NCBI RefSeq assembly: GCF_004379255.2
Contig: NC_056051.1
Coordinates: forward strand, 27,335,267-27,399,266
Reading direction: 5' to 3'
From: Salvia splendens
Taxonomy: Eukaryota; Streptophyta; Magnoliopsida; Lamiales; Lamiaceae
DNA: 64,000 nt
How positions within the stretch are numbered: the stretch's first letter is position 1; the number at the start of each line of letters is the position of its first letter. Shown here one piece after another: positions 25,048-38,400 of the stretch. The position numbers were made by a program, and so were the translations under genes. The notes below the pieces were generated by a model. It saw nothing but the letters and a program-made list of their open reading frames with translations. It had not been told where the DNA came from and did no database searches.

Positions 25048-26322
25048 TGATGTGTAATTTTCGAGCTTTTATATTAATGGATTATTAACACACAAGTTTA
25101 ATAAAATAGCTCTAATATTACAATCTATCTGCAAGAGTACAGAGTCGACTGTAGTACTTCGAGTGTCGAACCACAGGGAGGCGTATGTTATTTAACAAGA
25201 ATTGACAAGACTAAAAAAACTAAATTTACAAACTAAGGAAGACTTTTCAAATAGGAAAAAGATGTCACTCCAAGTTGCTCAGTAAGCTTGTATTGTTCTA
25301 CACCTATATTAAGAGCACATATTTGAGATTAATTAATCAACCTAATCGCGTGCACTGAACATGTCTACGACGTATAGTTCACAGTCAGCTGAACACTTGT
25401 TCCATGAACCAACTTTCAACGACATTTAATTCCTGCAGATGCGCGGGAACGAACGTCGTCTACTATAATCACTTACCTAATCCACTATCAATTTATCCCC
25501 TGAACAGTTCTAAATCGATAGCATACCAACAAACGATCAATCCTAAGCTATGTTAAAGAGACGATAGCAAAGGAATTAACATCACTACATCATTAGCCAA
25601 AAACATAGTGAATAAAATTAAGCACATTGTAGGACACAAACATATGAAATTGATGGTGTAAAAACATCCGTACAAGCCTAGATTACAACTTGGAGCAACA
25701 AAGAGAGCTTAGCCTAGAAACATGGTGAAATTTGCAATAAAAACCGTAGGATTCGAGCTCTCGTTGAGTGGAGTGGAGATTTGGAGTCGGATCGTCGGAA
25801 AGTTGATCGAAACTTGTGTGAATTCGCCACCACCCAAGTCCACTCTCTTTCCTCAATTTTTGTTCAACCAAATCAAACCCCCTCACGTCACCTCTTTCTT
25901 TTTCTAATCAATCCTCTCTCCTCCTGACAGCCTTCTTTTCTTTCACGCCTTTCTGCCTTTTTTCTTCTTGGGAAAGGAAACTGCCGTATGAAACTGCCAA
26001 TTTGCAGTTCAAATCACCTACCCGGCCGGGTAGATTTTTGCAGCTGAAATTTGACCCGGCCGGGTGGCCATTTTTTAGACGTTGCTGGAATTTTCGTGCC
26101 TAGCGAAAATCACCCGGCCGGGTGTATTATTGGGCATGAAATTAACCCGGCCGGGTGGCCAATTTTGAGAGCTTTCTGGACAGCTTTTTCACAATCCGAG
26201 CTTCATTCTTTGTTTCACCATTTATTCCTCTTCCTACACCACAAAACATACTTTTGAAAGCATCAAACTATATAAATCATGTAAAGTTAGGGGAATAAAA
26301 ATGTACAATTTGATTCACATCA
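25048..26322 (-). repeat. 3' LTR of the 25.0-29.4 kb element
   Basis: Direct repeat of 28086-29360. It contains four CCCGGCCGGG palindromes at 26021, 26055, 26113 and 26146, each within ACCCGGCCGGGT-like context. Short ORFs inside it have no family resemblance and are not genes. Confidence 0.92.
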
Positions 26323-28085
26323 AATACCCCCAAACTTATTTGCTTGCTCGTCCTCGAGCAAGATCACATAAAACACAACACTTTGAAGCTCAACTCACAA
26401 AAGTTGTTCCAAAAGTTTTCATAAGCGTGAATCACATAGAGACATGAATGACAAGATCTAGACCCCCAACATTTCCAATCAAGATTTCCCACTATCATGA
26501 ACCATCACTTATCAACCTAGAATTTCAAGTCAAGGTGCATTTCAAAGTAAGTTCAAGCATGTGATCATATAACTCAAACCGTCATCATTGACTCGTCAAG
26601 CATTACTAATCACGTAGACTCGCGGATTTCAAATCAAACTTCATTAACTCTACCAAGCTATTTACAAAACATCCACAAGCATCAACAATAAGGTCCAAGG
26701 TCTTAATTCAAGGTTGTAATGGGGCTAGGGATGAGGTAGGATCAATATGGATAGTGAGCTCAAAGGCTACACATTTGAGTGCCAAATTCTTCTCCTACAA
26801 CTTCCTTCCAAAGATCAACCAACGAAAAATTACAACCAAACTCAAACTCCCCCAAACTTGAGATCTATTCTAGACAAGATTACATCAAACAAATATAGAA
26901 GTTCTATCTTTATTCCATCAAGCTTATTCTTTTCTTTTTTCTTTTTTTTGTAAAGACCTCGACTTTTGCGAATTTGGAGGTCGTCTTTTTTTTTTCTAAG
27001 AACTTCATTCTTTTCACATTCTATCAAGTCTAGAAAAGTCTACTCTTTACAGTTCACCACCCCCACACTCACCACTCAAAACACCAAACTCAACTTGTAT
27101 TTAGCACCCAAATAGTAGCAAGGTCAATTGATGAGGCTAAAATTAGGCATATTTAAGTAGCTAAGTGTTTGGCTAAGTGTTTACACAAAAAATAGGGAAT
27201 TAAGCTCAAAGTGGCTTCTAGGGGATCATTTGATGGACTAGGCATGTGATCATTTGGCCATAGAGTTCATCCTAGTGCCTTATCCTCCCAAATCGTTGAC
27301 ACAAACGAACGCAAGCACTTCACTCGATAAAGCAAATCAACCCAAAATAATTTCCACAAGACATGCGATTTTCATACTCTCCTCAACTCAAGAAATCGAT
27401 TGTAATCACAACATGCTCTTTCAAGTAAATTCATGCACAGATTCTATCCATCCTAAGCTTCAAGGATCAAGTAAGATCAAGCAAGATTTCCCAACCAGAA
27501 AGCCGAAGATCTAGCATGCACCCGTCAATTACATGATTCACAACACTTTAGCATATAATACACCCAATAAACATGCATCATAAATCATTCACAACCCCCC
27601 CCCCAAAACTTAAATGCATCATTGTCCTCAATGCATGCAAAGAAGAACAAAAATAAAGTAAAGGGAAAGAGAGCTCCCCCAAACTTGGCATGATGTCCAT
27701 AGTGCATTCGGGTGGGAGGGTGGGTGTATTTTCCTTTGTAGGTGTGCTTCCTCCTAAGCTCCAATATGAGTCTCATCTCGATGTTGCTCCTACAAAAAGA
27801 AAAAAAAAACAATAAAAAGAAAACAAAATACTCAATTCATAAAAATACATCGAAGGAAAGAATTGAGCGAACAAAACCCTCGATTTATTAAGAGAAAATA
27901 AAAAACTAAAAACTCATTGGGTTGCCTCCCAACTAGCGCCTTTGTTTAAAGTCGTTGGCTCGATTTAGTCTTCTAGCTACAACTCTGAAACAAAAAATAA
28001 AATGTTAGAAGATTATACAAAAATTAAAACAAAAAGAATCCTAAATTAAATAACCAGTTGCCTCCCCGGCAACGGCGCCAAAACT
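26323..28085 (-). other. Internal region of the non-autonomous LTR element
   Basis: It has no coding capacity I can recognise. Read on the minus strand from the primer site, it holds the hairpin GTTGGGAGGCAACCCAA (27917-27933), then a purine run AAGTTTTGGGGGG... preceded by GAGGAC near 27588-27625. Further AAGTTTGGGGG-like tracts lie near 27675-27687 and 26849-26859, and the terminal tract is at 26327-26337. The hairpin and terminal tract recur in the element at 51767. Confidence 0.7.
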
Positions 28086-29360
28086 TGATGTGTAATTTTC
28101 GAGCTTTTATATTAATGGATTATTAACACACAAGTTTAATAAAATAGCTCTAATATTACAATCTATCTGCAAGAGTACAGAGTCGACTGTAGTACTTCGA
28201 GTGTCGAACCACAGGGAGGCGTATGTTATTTAACAAGAATTGACAAGACTAAAAAAACTAAATTTACAAACTAAGGAAGACTTTTCAAATAGGAAAAAGA
28301 TGTCACTCCAAGTTGCTCAGTAAGCTTGTATTGTTCTACACCTATATTAAGAGCACATATTTGAGATTAATTAATCAACCTAATCGCGTGCACTGAACAT
28401 GTCTACGACGTATAGTTCACAGTCAGCTGAACACTTGTTCCATGAACCAACTTTCAACGACATTTAATTCCTGCAGATGCGCGGGAACGAACGTCGTCTA
28501 CTATAATCACTTACCTAATCCACTATCAATTTATCCCCTGAACAGTTCTAAATCGATAGCATACCAACAAACGATCAATCCTAAGCTATGTTAAAGAGAC
28601 GATAGCAAAGGAATTAACATCACTACATCATTAGCCAAAAACATAGTGAATAAAATTAAGCACATTGTAGGACACAAACATATGAAATTGATGGTGTAAA
28701 AACATCCGTACAAGCCTAGATTACAACTTGGAGCAACAAAGAGAGCTTAGCCTAGAAACATGGTGAAATTTGCAATAAAAACCGTAGGATTCGAGCTCTC
28801 GTTGAGTGGAGTGGAGATTTGGAGTCGGATCGTCGGAAAGTTGATCGAAACTTGTGTGAATTCGCCACCACCCAAGTCCACTCTCTTTCCTCAATTTTTG
28901 TTCAACCAAATCAAACCCCCTCACGTCACCTCTTTCTTTTTCTAATCAATCCTCTCTCCTCCTGTCAGCCTTCTTTTCTTTCACGCCTTTCTGCCTTTTT
29001 TCTTCTTGGGAAAGGAAACTGCCGTATGAAACTGCCAATTTGCAGTTCAAATCACCTACCCGGCCGGGTAGATTTTTGCAGCTGAAATTTGACCCGGCCG
29101 GGTGGCCATTTTTTAGACGTTGCTGGAATTTTCGTGCCTAGCGAAAATCACCCGGCCGGGTGTATTATTGGGCATGAAATTAACCCGGCCGGGTGGCCAA
29201 TTTTGAGAGCTTTCTGGACAGCTTTTTCACAATCCGAGCTTCATTCTTTGTTTCACCATTTATTCCTCTTCCTACACCACAAAACATACTTTTGAAAGCA
29301 TCAAACTATATAAATCATGTAAAGTTAGGGGAATAAAAATGTACAATTTGATTCACATCA
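28086..29360 (-). repeat. 5' LTR of the 25.0-29.4 kb element
   Basis: Direct repeat of 25048-26322. The palindromes are at 29059, 29093, 29151 and 29184. In element orientation they lie about 170-300 bp into the LTR, a plausible U3 position. I see no clear TATA box on this strand. Confidence 0.92.
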
Positions 29361-29365
29361 CTAAT

Positions 29366-30423
29366 ACAATACGACACTGAAATTGGAGTTTGGATTATAT
29401 TTTTTTTAATAATAATAATAATAACCTTTTGTATTTTGTATATATATATATATATGTTAAAACAATGTTTCAGTATCTCAGGTCGATCCTGAAGAGGCTC
29501 GTAGTACCTTTCAATTTTTACTCCTTTTTAATGTTTCAATATAATACAGAGAAAGTGCATAAAATAACAAAACTATTTTGATTAAATATAGTAGTGAGAA
29601 AGTGAAGGAAATATTTTTAGAAATAACTTTTTTTTAATATAAAGTGAAATCCACTTGTCAATTATTTAATGATGTATTAGGAAATGTAGTATGCAATGTA
29701 TGAGGCAATCCATTTCTGCTATATGTTTAGTCTTTTTTTAATGTTTTTAGTTATGTTTGAACTCTTTTTTAGTTATGTAATTTAGTTATTTAGTAATAAT
29801 TTGCACTCTTATTTTTATTTCTGCACTCATATTTTCTTTTATGTTATGTAATTAGTTTTTTTAGTTATGTAATTATTTGCACTCTATTTTATTTTCTAGA
29901 TATTAGGTTGTTTATTATGCTCTAATTATTTTGATTTCTCACATTATGCATATTATTTTTTTCATTGCTTTGATATAATTTACTCTATCACTCTTTTGAT
30001 CATGTAATATTTGTAGTAAAACTCATACTTCAAATAAAAAAATTCTTACATTTATTAAATGCTTTGATTTTTTTATATTATATTCCATTATTTGTATCAT
30101 TTTATATAATATTATTTTACAAATTGTACCTCAACTAAAAAAATTCGTGCTATTTTAAATTATTTTTATGTCTAATATTATTTTATTTTATTTATATCGT
30201 AATTATTTATTGTACAACACCGTACTCCAAACTAAAAATCATGGATCCGCCACTGATTGTTTACATTTATGTAATCTACGTATATTAGTGATGGTCACGC
30301 ATATCACACATACACCTATAATGTGACAGTAAATGTAATAACTTGATTTTTATGTGTGTTATGAAAATTTTTATTAGTTGAACAATGACTTGATTTTTCG
30401 TGTGTAATGACTAATATATATGC
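29366..30423. other. AT-rich intergenic DNA
   Basis: Contains short (ATA)n and (TA)n runs near 29408-29455 and long AT-rich stretches. CATGGATCCGCCACTG at 30240-30255 resembles a hAT-type element end, but I find no partner end. No gene is seen. Confidence 0.45.
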
Positions 30424-30425
30424 TA

Positions 30426-30587
30426 CTACCTCCATCTGACCATCTCGCATTAACTGTCACATTTACCTTTTTGCAATCGTTTTGTAAAATTGATAATAAA
30501 TAGTTAAAGTAGAGAAATAGTAAAGTAAGAGAGAGAATAATGTAATACAGAAAAGTAAATGTTACAGTTAATGCGGGACGGAGGTAG
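30426..30587. mobile_element. Stowaway-type MITE
   Basis: A 162-bp unit with long inverted ends (CTACCTCCATCTGACCATCT left, ...GCGGGACGGAGGTAG right) plus inner complementarity (CATTAACTGT / ACAGTTAATG). TA flanks both sides (30424-30425, 30588-30589). Confidence 0.8.
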
Positions 30588-30589
30588 TA

Positions 30590-31779
30590 TTTAATCATTG
30601 TATACCAGTACTATGCTTTGCAAAAGTAACATTGTTTCTATCTAATTGAATTATAATTATTGGATTAGTATTCAAATATAAATACAAAATCATTATATTC
30701 GACACGATTCGTTTTGATTTTGCATTAAAAACTGCCAAAAAATCATTGGTTTTGATATACTATAAAAAAAAACTACTATCAGTTTCACCGGATGTTGCAG
30801 AATTTTTAGTTTTTTTTACTTCAGTTTTTTAATTCAAAATTGAAAATCCTCATTTTATCGATAAATAAATATCTCCCTATATCATCACTTACATTCACCT
30901 CATTCTTGTGTTAACCAGAAATTTTCTCTTTGTCTTCAATTTCTTATTTGTGCTAAGTTTCAAAATTTCAAGTGTGACTTTTACACATTATTATTTAATT
31001 GTTACTATCAAGTTGTCTCCATCTCGTGAAGGCAGATGTTTATGCATTTGTTTCTTTCTATAGATTCGAGGGTATGTGTAGGCGGCTTTATAAGTTGATT
31101 GATTCGCTTAGTATAGTCAAAAGAATGATACAATGTCCATAGGTTTTGGTGGGTTACTACGATTGCATGGATGAAAACAAATTCAATGGAAGAATATGTC
31201 TTAGTTCATCTAAAACTTCAACATGCAACTCGAGTCCTCAAATTTAAGGGTAGTAGGACTGTGGCATTACATCTGCCGACATTGAGGACCTATTAAGCCC
31301 AGTTCAAAAGTTCTAAGCGGTTGTCCAATTGTCCTTCCAATGCTGTATTTCCACAGGCTTATGTGGCTAGGTTTAGCTACACCTTATAGCTTAGCTTTAG
31401 TTCAACATTGGACCTCCTCCAATACATTTAATTCAAGGTTAAACGATGAGTTGATGGGTGGTAGTGGCTTTGGGGGTAGGGAAATGGATATATTTATTAT
31501 CATTTACCCAAAACACCGGCCGAAATAAATCAATCATATACGGTGGGATGGAGGGAGTATAAATCACATGTTTGATTTGATTGATTGCTTTCGAATAATT
31601 TGGACATGTATTGTATGTTTGGATTTGGGTTTCCATATTCTACAATTGAATTATTCTGACATGCATTGTATATTTTGAAATCCATATTGCTTATTCAATA
31701 GGAATTGTGCAGTGCGAATATAGTTGATGTTATGTTGTCCCTTTTTTAATTACAGGTTCACGAATTCCAGTGAAAGAAA
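30590..31779. other. Intergenic, no clear gene
   Basis: AT-rich. A lone GGGATGGAGGGAGTA at 31546-31560 looks like one end of another Stowaway-type MITE whose other end is missing. The last part (about 31755-31779) could be the leader of the small gene model at 31780. Confidence 0.4.
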
Positions 31780-32914
31780 ATGGAAGATCACAACAACCGC
31801 ATGGTTAGGTAATATTTTTTAACTTATAATTTGTAATTTTTTTTAATATTTTTATTAATATTTTTTTAAATAACTTTAGTAGGTATATCATCTTCTTTCA
31901 TTGACAGTGAATGGAAGCATAGAGCAACTACTAATACGACAGAAAACAAGAAGCAAAAGTCTACAGAAGAAACAATAAGGTAAGAGTTTTATGTTGTATT
32001 GAATGCAATAGACAAAATGAGGTCTTCTTTACTTGACTCTATAAATTAAAATGAGAACTACCAAAACTAATTTAAAAACATGAGATGATATCTACCAGAA
32101 TAATAGTGAACTCCATCAACTATAGACCACTCTATGCTCACTAACTCTCTATGTATCTGATATACAATGAAAATGAATTTCATGTTGTGAATCTTCCAAC
32201 TTCAACTTATATTTGTGTGATCAACTTCGCACTTAGCATTGATACCAAACCTAGAATCGGGCCTCAATGGTTGGTTATAACTGCTATCACAATTTGTTAT
32301 TTGACAGCTCATCCCAACCTCGGTTATGCTCTTGCTCTTAGCTGATTTGTTCAGCCAAATCCCAACCAAATCTCCACAGTGTAATCAAATCAGATTCAAA
32401 CAACCTCCTTTCATCAAATACCATCGTAAATGCATGTACAAACTCACCAACTCCAAACATTATTTAAAGTGAAGATAAAGTAAAGTATAAATGAGAACAA
32501 AACTGATATAGAAACCACAAACTAACCATGTTGATGAACTATCCACTTGGTGACAATGCCAAAACATTAGTGTTTGTCAACATATCCTGACATAGTCTAA
32601 TCTGGACAAGACCTCCAACTCTTTATCGTAAGCTAGCTTCCCCTTACGTAACTAGGACTAAATTATCAAGTAAAGAAAGTAATCTGCAAACCATACTTAT
32701 TTTATCTTTTTTGTAAACTACCTTCATTGCTTATGCCACGAAACGTAACGTAGTTTTGTTATATTTCAGGTACGCTCTTAGAGTTCATTCAATTAAGAAT
32801 AAACCTAGTAAAAACGTGCAGTCGGAGGAAGTGGTTGGACTGAAGAAGCTGGTGGCTCGTTACAAAGAGCTGACAGCTCAAAGGGGCGAATACAACATTC
32901 CTAAAGATTGCTAG
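31780..32914 (+). CDS. Possible small three-exon gene, 81 aa, function unknown
   Basis: Exons 31780-31808, 31908-31979 and 32770-32914 join in frame (29+72+145 = 246 nt) with GT-AG borders (AG|GTAAT, GACAG|T, AAG|GTAAG, TTTCAG|G). The product starts MEDHNNRMVSEWKHR and is rich in Lys, Glu and Thr. A helical-looking stretch follows (EEVVGLKKLVARYKELTAQR), ending YNIPKDC. I do not recognise a family, and no targeting signal or membrane segment is visible. A splice-acceptor-like TTACAG at about 31750-31755 would put the start in a second, spliced exon. It lies alone between transposon-rich stretches and could be the tail of a captured or decayed gene. The consistent frame across three exons is the main support. 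Confidence 0.35.
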
Positions 32915-34096
32915 AAGAGATCTAAGAGGAACATCCCTCAAACTAGTAAGATAATCAGCATTCCTAAAGTTTCCCGCCTCGTGGACTAAAGGCATACATA
33001 TACTTGGAAAATAGAGAAATGGACATGTATATTGTAGCATAACTTGTCAAATCGTTGTTTGCATTGCTCACTTGCTTGAATCTACATCCGCATATATTTT
33101 ATTGGTTAGAATGCTTTGTGATTTGTAGAAGTTTAATGTATCTACTCAAAGGCTTAGTTTATTTTTTCGTTTGTAACTTAGTTAGTATAATGCAATGTCT
33201 GAAGGTTTTGATTTTAGGTGGATTGCAAAGCTGGATTAATACTTTCGGGAAAGTTGAATGAGGATGTGCTAGATGTGCAAGAGTGAAGAGTCCACCGTAC
33301 TACTTTCTATAGTCATTAGGCGAAAGAGAGATTTCAGAAGCACGTTAGATTCCTTGAAATTTCAATTTCCCCCTATATTCCTTTTAAATCTTTATTTATC
33401 TACCAAACATAAAATTAATTATTACAAATATTTTTCGGTAAAAAAGGCTAACAAAGCCCAATTACAGAAGCAAACAAACATAAAAAATACTATCAAGTTT
33501 ATTGTGCAATAATTAAATACTAGTACTACTAATCTACAATGGAAAAACCTTTAAAACAAGAATTATATTGCGGATCTATAAACCGATAAGTATTTAGACT
33601 GGACATCTAAATAACATTAAAATGTGAATAACTACCATATATTGGATAAGACAACTAGCCTATAGCTTGGCTAGTCATTGTTTATGTGTGGAATGTAATG
33701 ACATGACTATATGCGTTTAATGAAAATCCTTATTAGTTGATTATTGTTTGGTCAATATTAACTTGCTGTGATGACTGTCACTAATACATGTAAATTACAT
33801 AAATGTAAACAACATACAAATTCAAAGCGGTACGAAACAAATCTTTGTAAGTATCTTTTGCATCCAAGTGCAAGAAACATACTCTCTAACACCGCTAAAT
33901 CTGATCTTCTAGCCTATGTTGCATTGAATCCAACTAGCCGCTAAATGTGATTTTCAAGCTTATGTTGCATTGAATCCAACTTTATATTTCATAGATTGTT
34001 CCTCTCAATCGATTAGAACACAACCTTCTCTTCCAAGTATATATTGGACTTGACATAGTTTTTTTTCACTTTCACGCGGCAAAAACTTTTAAATAC
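32915..34096. other. Intergenic DNA with a short tandem duplication
   Basis: No gene is seen. Near 33891-33981 a unit of about 46 bp (containing CCGCTAAAT and CTTATGTTGCATTGAATCCAACT) occurs twice with a few substitutions. Confidence 0.5.
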
Positions 34097-34098
34097 TA

Positions 34099-34321
34099 CT
34101 CCCTCCGTCCCCAAAGAGTATGAACTTTGAGTTCGGCACGAGTTTTAATGCATTATTGGTAAAGTAAGAGAGATAGATATAGAAAGTTTTTTAAGTATTG
34201 TTAGTGGAGAATTGGTCTCGCCTCATTAGAGAGGAGAGATTTTCCAAAATTGGAATGTTCATACTCTTTAGGGACAGACGAAAAAAGAAATAGTGCAAAC
34301 TATCCAGGAACGGAGAGGGAG
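34099..34321. mobile_element. Stowaway-type MITE upstream of SPINDLY
   Basis: Ends are CTCCCTCCGTCCCC and ...GGAACGGAGAGGGAG with inner CAAAGAGTATGAAC / GTTCATACTCTTT complementarity, flanked by TA (34097-34098, 34322-34323). It lies about 1.1 kb upstream of the SPINDLY start codon. Confidence 0.8.
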
Positions 34322-34323
34322 TA

Positions 34324-35405
34324 CATGTGAGATAAAGAAAATGTTGCTTGCTAAGTTGCTTTCTACTTACTCTAACACCTACTCCTATTTTTTTTTGAAT
34401 GTGAGGTGAGGTTAAAGATTGTTCCAAATTTTCAATAGGTGAGAAAACTTTTACAATGAAGAATGAAGCTAAGGTCCGATTTGATCAATATAAACTTCTG
34501 ATATTTACAAAATATGGTTAGATTTGATGAGATGTATATGACTATATGTGAACTCAAGTAAGAGATACATGAACACTTTAATATGATGATAGAGAGCCAA
34601 GAGTTTGAGTTATCTGGACAATGCTATCGACAATAATTTTACGACCCTTTATCTTTAGGGCTTAATATCGAATTTCATCTAGTTTGAATTTCCCATATTG
34701 TTGTGAACTTGTCATTTTCGTTAACCATAACCTTGAATGAGATTTACTACTATCATTTATGCAAATATGTTCAAAAAGACCTAGTCAATTTTTTTTTCAA
34801 CTTTGTGTTCCTTTTCCTTTTCCCCATATTTGAAGCAAAAAGCCTAATTAGTTTCAAAATCCCTAATTTTCAAATTGACTTCAATATTTTTCCCCTCAAA
34901 ACCCGTCAACAACATCACGCCGCCTCTCTCGTCCCGATTTTCCGACGGTTTTCCCTCAACCTCCATGCCCATTTACCTCTCTTTCACCTTCCCACCGCCC
35001 TAGTCTCCGCAGAACCCTAAAGGGGAACGAACTCGCGAACCGAAGCCGTCGCTGCAGCTGAAGTGGCATCGTTGCTGTCGTTTTCGCTGGTGAGAATCAC
35101 TAGCCGGAATCGCCCGCCTTCGATCATGGAGTGATAAGTTTCTGCTGGATGGCCGCTGCCCGTCACCTCCAGATTGTGCAGCGTGAGTTTGCCCCGGGTT
35201 GTTTATGTGAGTTTTTGGCGGTGGTGGTATTTACGTGATTGAGTGCAGGCTTGGTAATTTGGTTTTAAATTTGTGATGGCTTTGTTTTTTTAATAGAAAG
35301 AATAGTTCTTTAACATTGAATTGTAACCCAACATAAACCGCCAAGCATCCGTGTTTCTTACATAATTTTTTTGTTTCAGGATTCTGAGCCTGTTTGTTAA
35401 GTTAG
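34324..35405 (+). promoter_or_regulatory. SPINDLY upstream region and leader
   Basis: The stretch from about 34900 becomes C-rich and leader-like. A minimal upstream ORF (ATG GAG TGA) lies at 35126-35134, and another ATG is at 35149. A leader intron is plausible from about 35181 (GCGTGAGTT) to 35379 (TTTCAG|GATT), which would remove part of the second uORF. I cannot place the transcription start with confidence. Confidence 0.4.
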
Positions 35406-38400
35406 ATGGAGCTAACGAAAAAAGATGCAGATACTGAAAAAGTAAGAGATTCGCAAGATGGTCCCGTGTTCATAAATGAAGGGCAACCTTCCTTGGGCAG
35501 CGGAGAGCCTCTGGGCATTACCCCAGCGAAGAAGAGTTTTGAAGGGAAAGATGCTTTATCATACGCTAACATTCTCCGCTCCAGGAACAAGTTCGTGGAT
35601 GCATTTTCTGTCTACGAGACCATTCTGGAGAAGGATACTGAAAATGTTGAAGCTTTTATTGGTAAAGGGTTTTGCCTACAAATGCAGAACTTGGGGAGGC
35701 CCGCGTATGAGAGTTTCGCTGAAGCTGTGAGGCTGGATCCTCAAAATGCCTGTGCTCTTACACACTGTGGTATCTTGTATAAAGACGAGGGTCGACTGGT
35801 GGAGGCAGCTGAGGTATGCTTGCACATTCTCTCCTTGCCGATGTTTCTTAAACTTGGTTGAGTAATTTTCTATGTGCTTCAAAGAAATGCTATTTTACTT
35901 CTCGAATGAGCTCTCACACTAGATACAAACTCCAATTTTTCTGCTAGCGAGTTACAAACATTGTATAGATGACAGTTTATGATGAATCCTTAAGAATTTT
36001 AACTTCTACAAGTAGGGAAGTCTAACTTGGTCACAGCCCCGAAGACTTTCTATATCTTATGGATGAAACTTTCCCTTCTCCTACTCCCTTTTAATAGCTA
36101 CAAGGTTTCGTTCACCCAGTTCCCCAGTAGGCTTCCAAAAAGTAAGGTAAGTACTATTTTTATCTGGTTAATTTTTTTGTGGGTTTTTCCCTACTTATTC
36201 TATGTATGCTCATAGTCACATTGATAAACAACACTTTGCACACTCCAATGTTTCAAATTAACTTTACGAACTGCAATACTATGAATATCTAAGGCCCAAC
36301 TTTCCGCTCTCATTATTTTTACCTAGAAGTACATCCTATGCTTGTTTGTGGAAAATATTATTTTCTCCTCTCTGGTTCATGTATTTCAATTGGCTGGATT
36401 ATAATTAGGAAGATGCTGAAATACTGGTCTGGAGTTGATAATTTATCTGGTCTCTCTTTGCTTTGGAACTGGGTCATGACATCTGTGTTAGAAGTTTCTT
36501 GCATTGCTAAACATAGCTGGGCTTTTGTTTTCTCTTGTTTGAGATTGCACCTTCCATCTTCAGCGTGTTTAATTTGGTGCAGATGTATCAGAAAGCTCTT
36601 AAGGCTGACCCTGCATACAAGCTTGCAGCGGAATGCTTGGCCATTGTTTTGACGGACCTTGGAACCAGCTTAAAGCTTGCTGGTAATACTCAAGAGGGAA
36701 TTCAGAAGTATTACGAAGCTATCAAAATTGACCCACACTATGCTGTAATTCAACATTTTCCTGATTTCCATAATTATTTCTCGTTACTTGATTTTTTGTT
36801 CTGGTATTTGAGGTTTGATGTATCAGTTCATTGCCTGCAGCCTGCTTATTATAACCTCGGTGTCGTCTATTCCGAAATGATGCAATATGACACAGCCCTT
36901 AATTGCTACGAAAAAGCTGCAATAGAGCGACCTATGTATGCTGAAGCATATTGCAACATGGGCGTTATATACAAAAATCGTGGGGATCTGGAGTCAGCAA
37001 TTGCCTGTTATGAAAGGTACTCAGTTAACAATTTACTTGTTTGATAAGCTTTCATCTTTCTTACACATTTGTGCATGCTTGTATGTGCAGGTGTCTGACT
37101 GTCTCTCCAAACTTCGAGATAGCAAAAAATAACATGGCCATTGCATTAACTGATTTAGGCACGAAGGTGTGGCTTCTTTCTATTTAAAGTTATGTCTATA
37201 CTGAAATATAGAAGATATTCCATTAATCTTTAAATATTTCCATGATTTTATCCTATGGATCGGGAAAAAGGGTGCGCTATGGGTTACCATCGTTAAACTT
37301 ATACTCTGGAACTTATAATTATATACTTTATGGTTGTTCCATTAAAAAAATATTTTAACACTTTATAGTTCTTGTATATGCAGTCACATTTTTTATTTTT
37401 GATACTATGGTTTGTGGATTCACCTATCATTTATCTTGATTATTACTCAACTTACTTCTATCCAGGTAAAATTGGAGGGTGATATCAACCAGGGCATTGC
37501 ATATTATAAGAAAGCTCTGTACTATAACTGGCACTATGCTGATGCTATGTATAACCTTGGCGTTGCTTATGGAGAAATGTTGAAGTTTGATATGGTAATT
37601 GATAATAAAGTTCATGGTCCATAAGATACATTTTATTTCAAACATACATTTCGCACAGGGATGATATTTAAGTGATGGAGCTGTTTCTTTCCTGTCCCTA
37701 TCTGTCGTTTCTTGTATCGTTGACACAATAATTTTGTAACATCCTTTTGCTTTATGCTGGAAAGTGGTAATTGCAGTAGATAATAAACTTGTATTAAGGC
37801 AGCACTGTCATGCCCTATTGTCATTTTCCTAAGTGAAATTCATCTCATGCAGGCCATTGTATTTTATGAACTGGCCTTCCACTTCAATCCTCATTGTGCA
37901 GAGGCTTGCAACAATTTAGGTGTTATATATAAGGACCGTGACAACCTAGATAAAGCAGTAGAGTGTTACCAGGCAAGTTTGAAGCCACCAAAGGAAAATA
38001 TTTCTGGTGAATGTATAGCATGTTTTACTTGTTTTTTCTTATGTTATCCATTTATTTGCAGTTGGCATTGTCAATCAAGGCAAATTTTTCCCAATCATTG
38101 AACAATCTTGGAGTTGTATATACTGTCCAGGTTTGTACTTAGAATTCTTTTTTATAATTTAAATAGTTTCATGGTTGGAAAAGTTGTCACATTCTGTCAT
38201 TCTGTGCACAGGGTAAAATGGATGCTGCAGCAAGTATGATTGAGAAAGCTATTGTTGCAAATCCGACTTATGCAGAAGCTTATAATAATCTAGGTCCTCC
38301 TTTTCACCCTTGCTAAAAATAACACTCTGGTTTGCCCAGCAAAAATCTTACTTTTATCCTCATGTTAGATGTGTGGCATATTTCAAGGAATTGAATGATA

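Larger units (their letters stand above)
25048..29360 (-). mobile_element. Complete non-autonomous LTR retrotransposon (minus orientation)
   Basis: Two 1,275-bp LTRs (25048-26322 and 28086-29360) begin TGATGTG and end CACATCA, and are flanked by CTAAT on both sides (25043-25047, 29361-29365). By eye they differ at one base (25927 A, 28965 T), so the insertion is young. The primer-binding site at 28064-28080 reads TGGCGCCGTTGCCGGGG on the minus strand, complementary to the 3' end of plant tRNA-Asp. The polypurine tract AAGTTTGGGGG is at 26327-26337. The 1,763-bp interior has no gag, protease, reverse transcriptase or integrase, so the element is LARD-like and must use proteins from another element. 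The primer site points to a Ty3/gypsy (Athila/Tat-like) helper, which is inference. Confidence 0.92.

Noticed and set aside
30240..30255. CATGGATCCGCCACTG as a hAT transposon end
   Set aside because: No matching opposite end or 8-bp target duplication could be found nearby.
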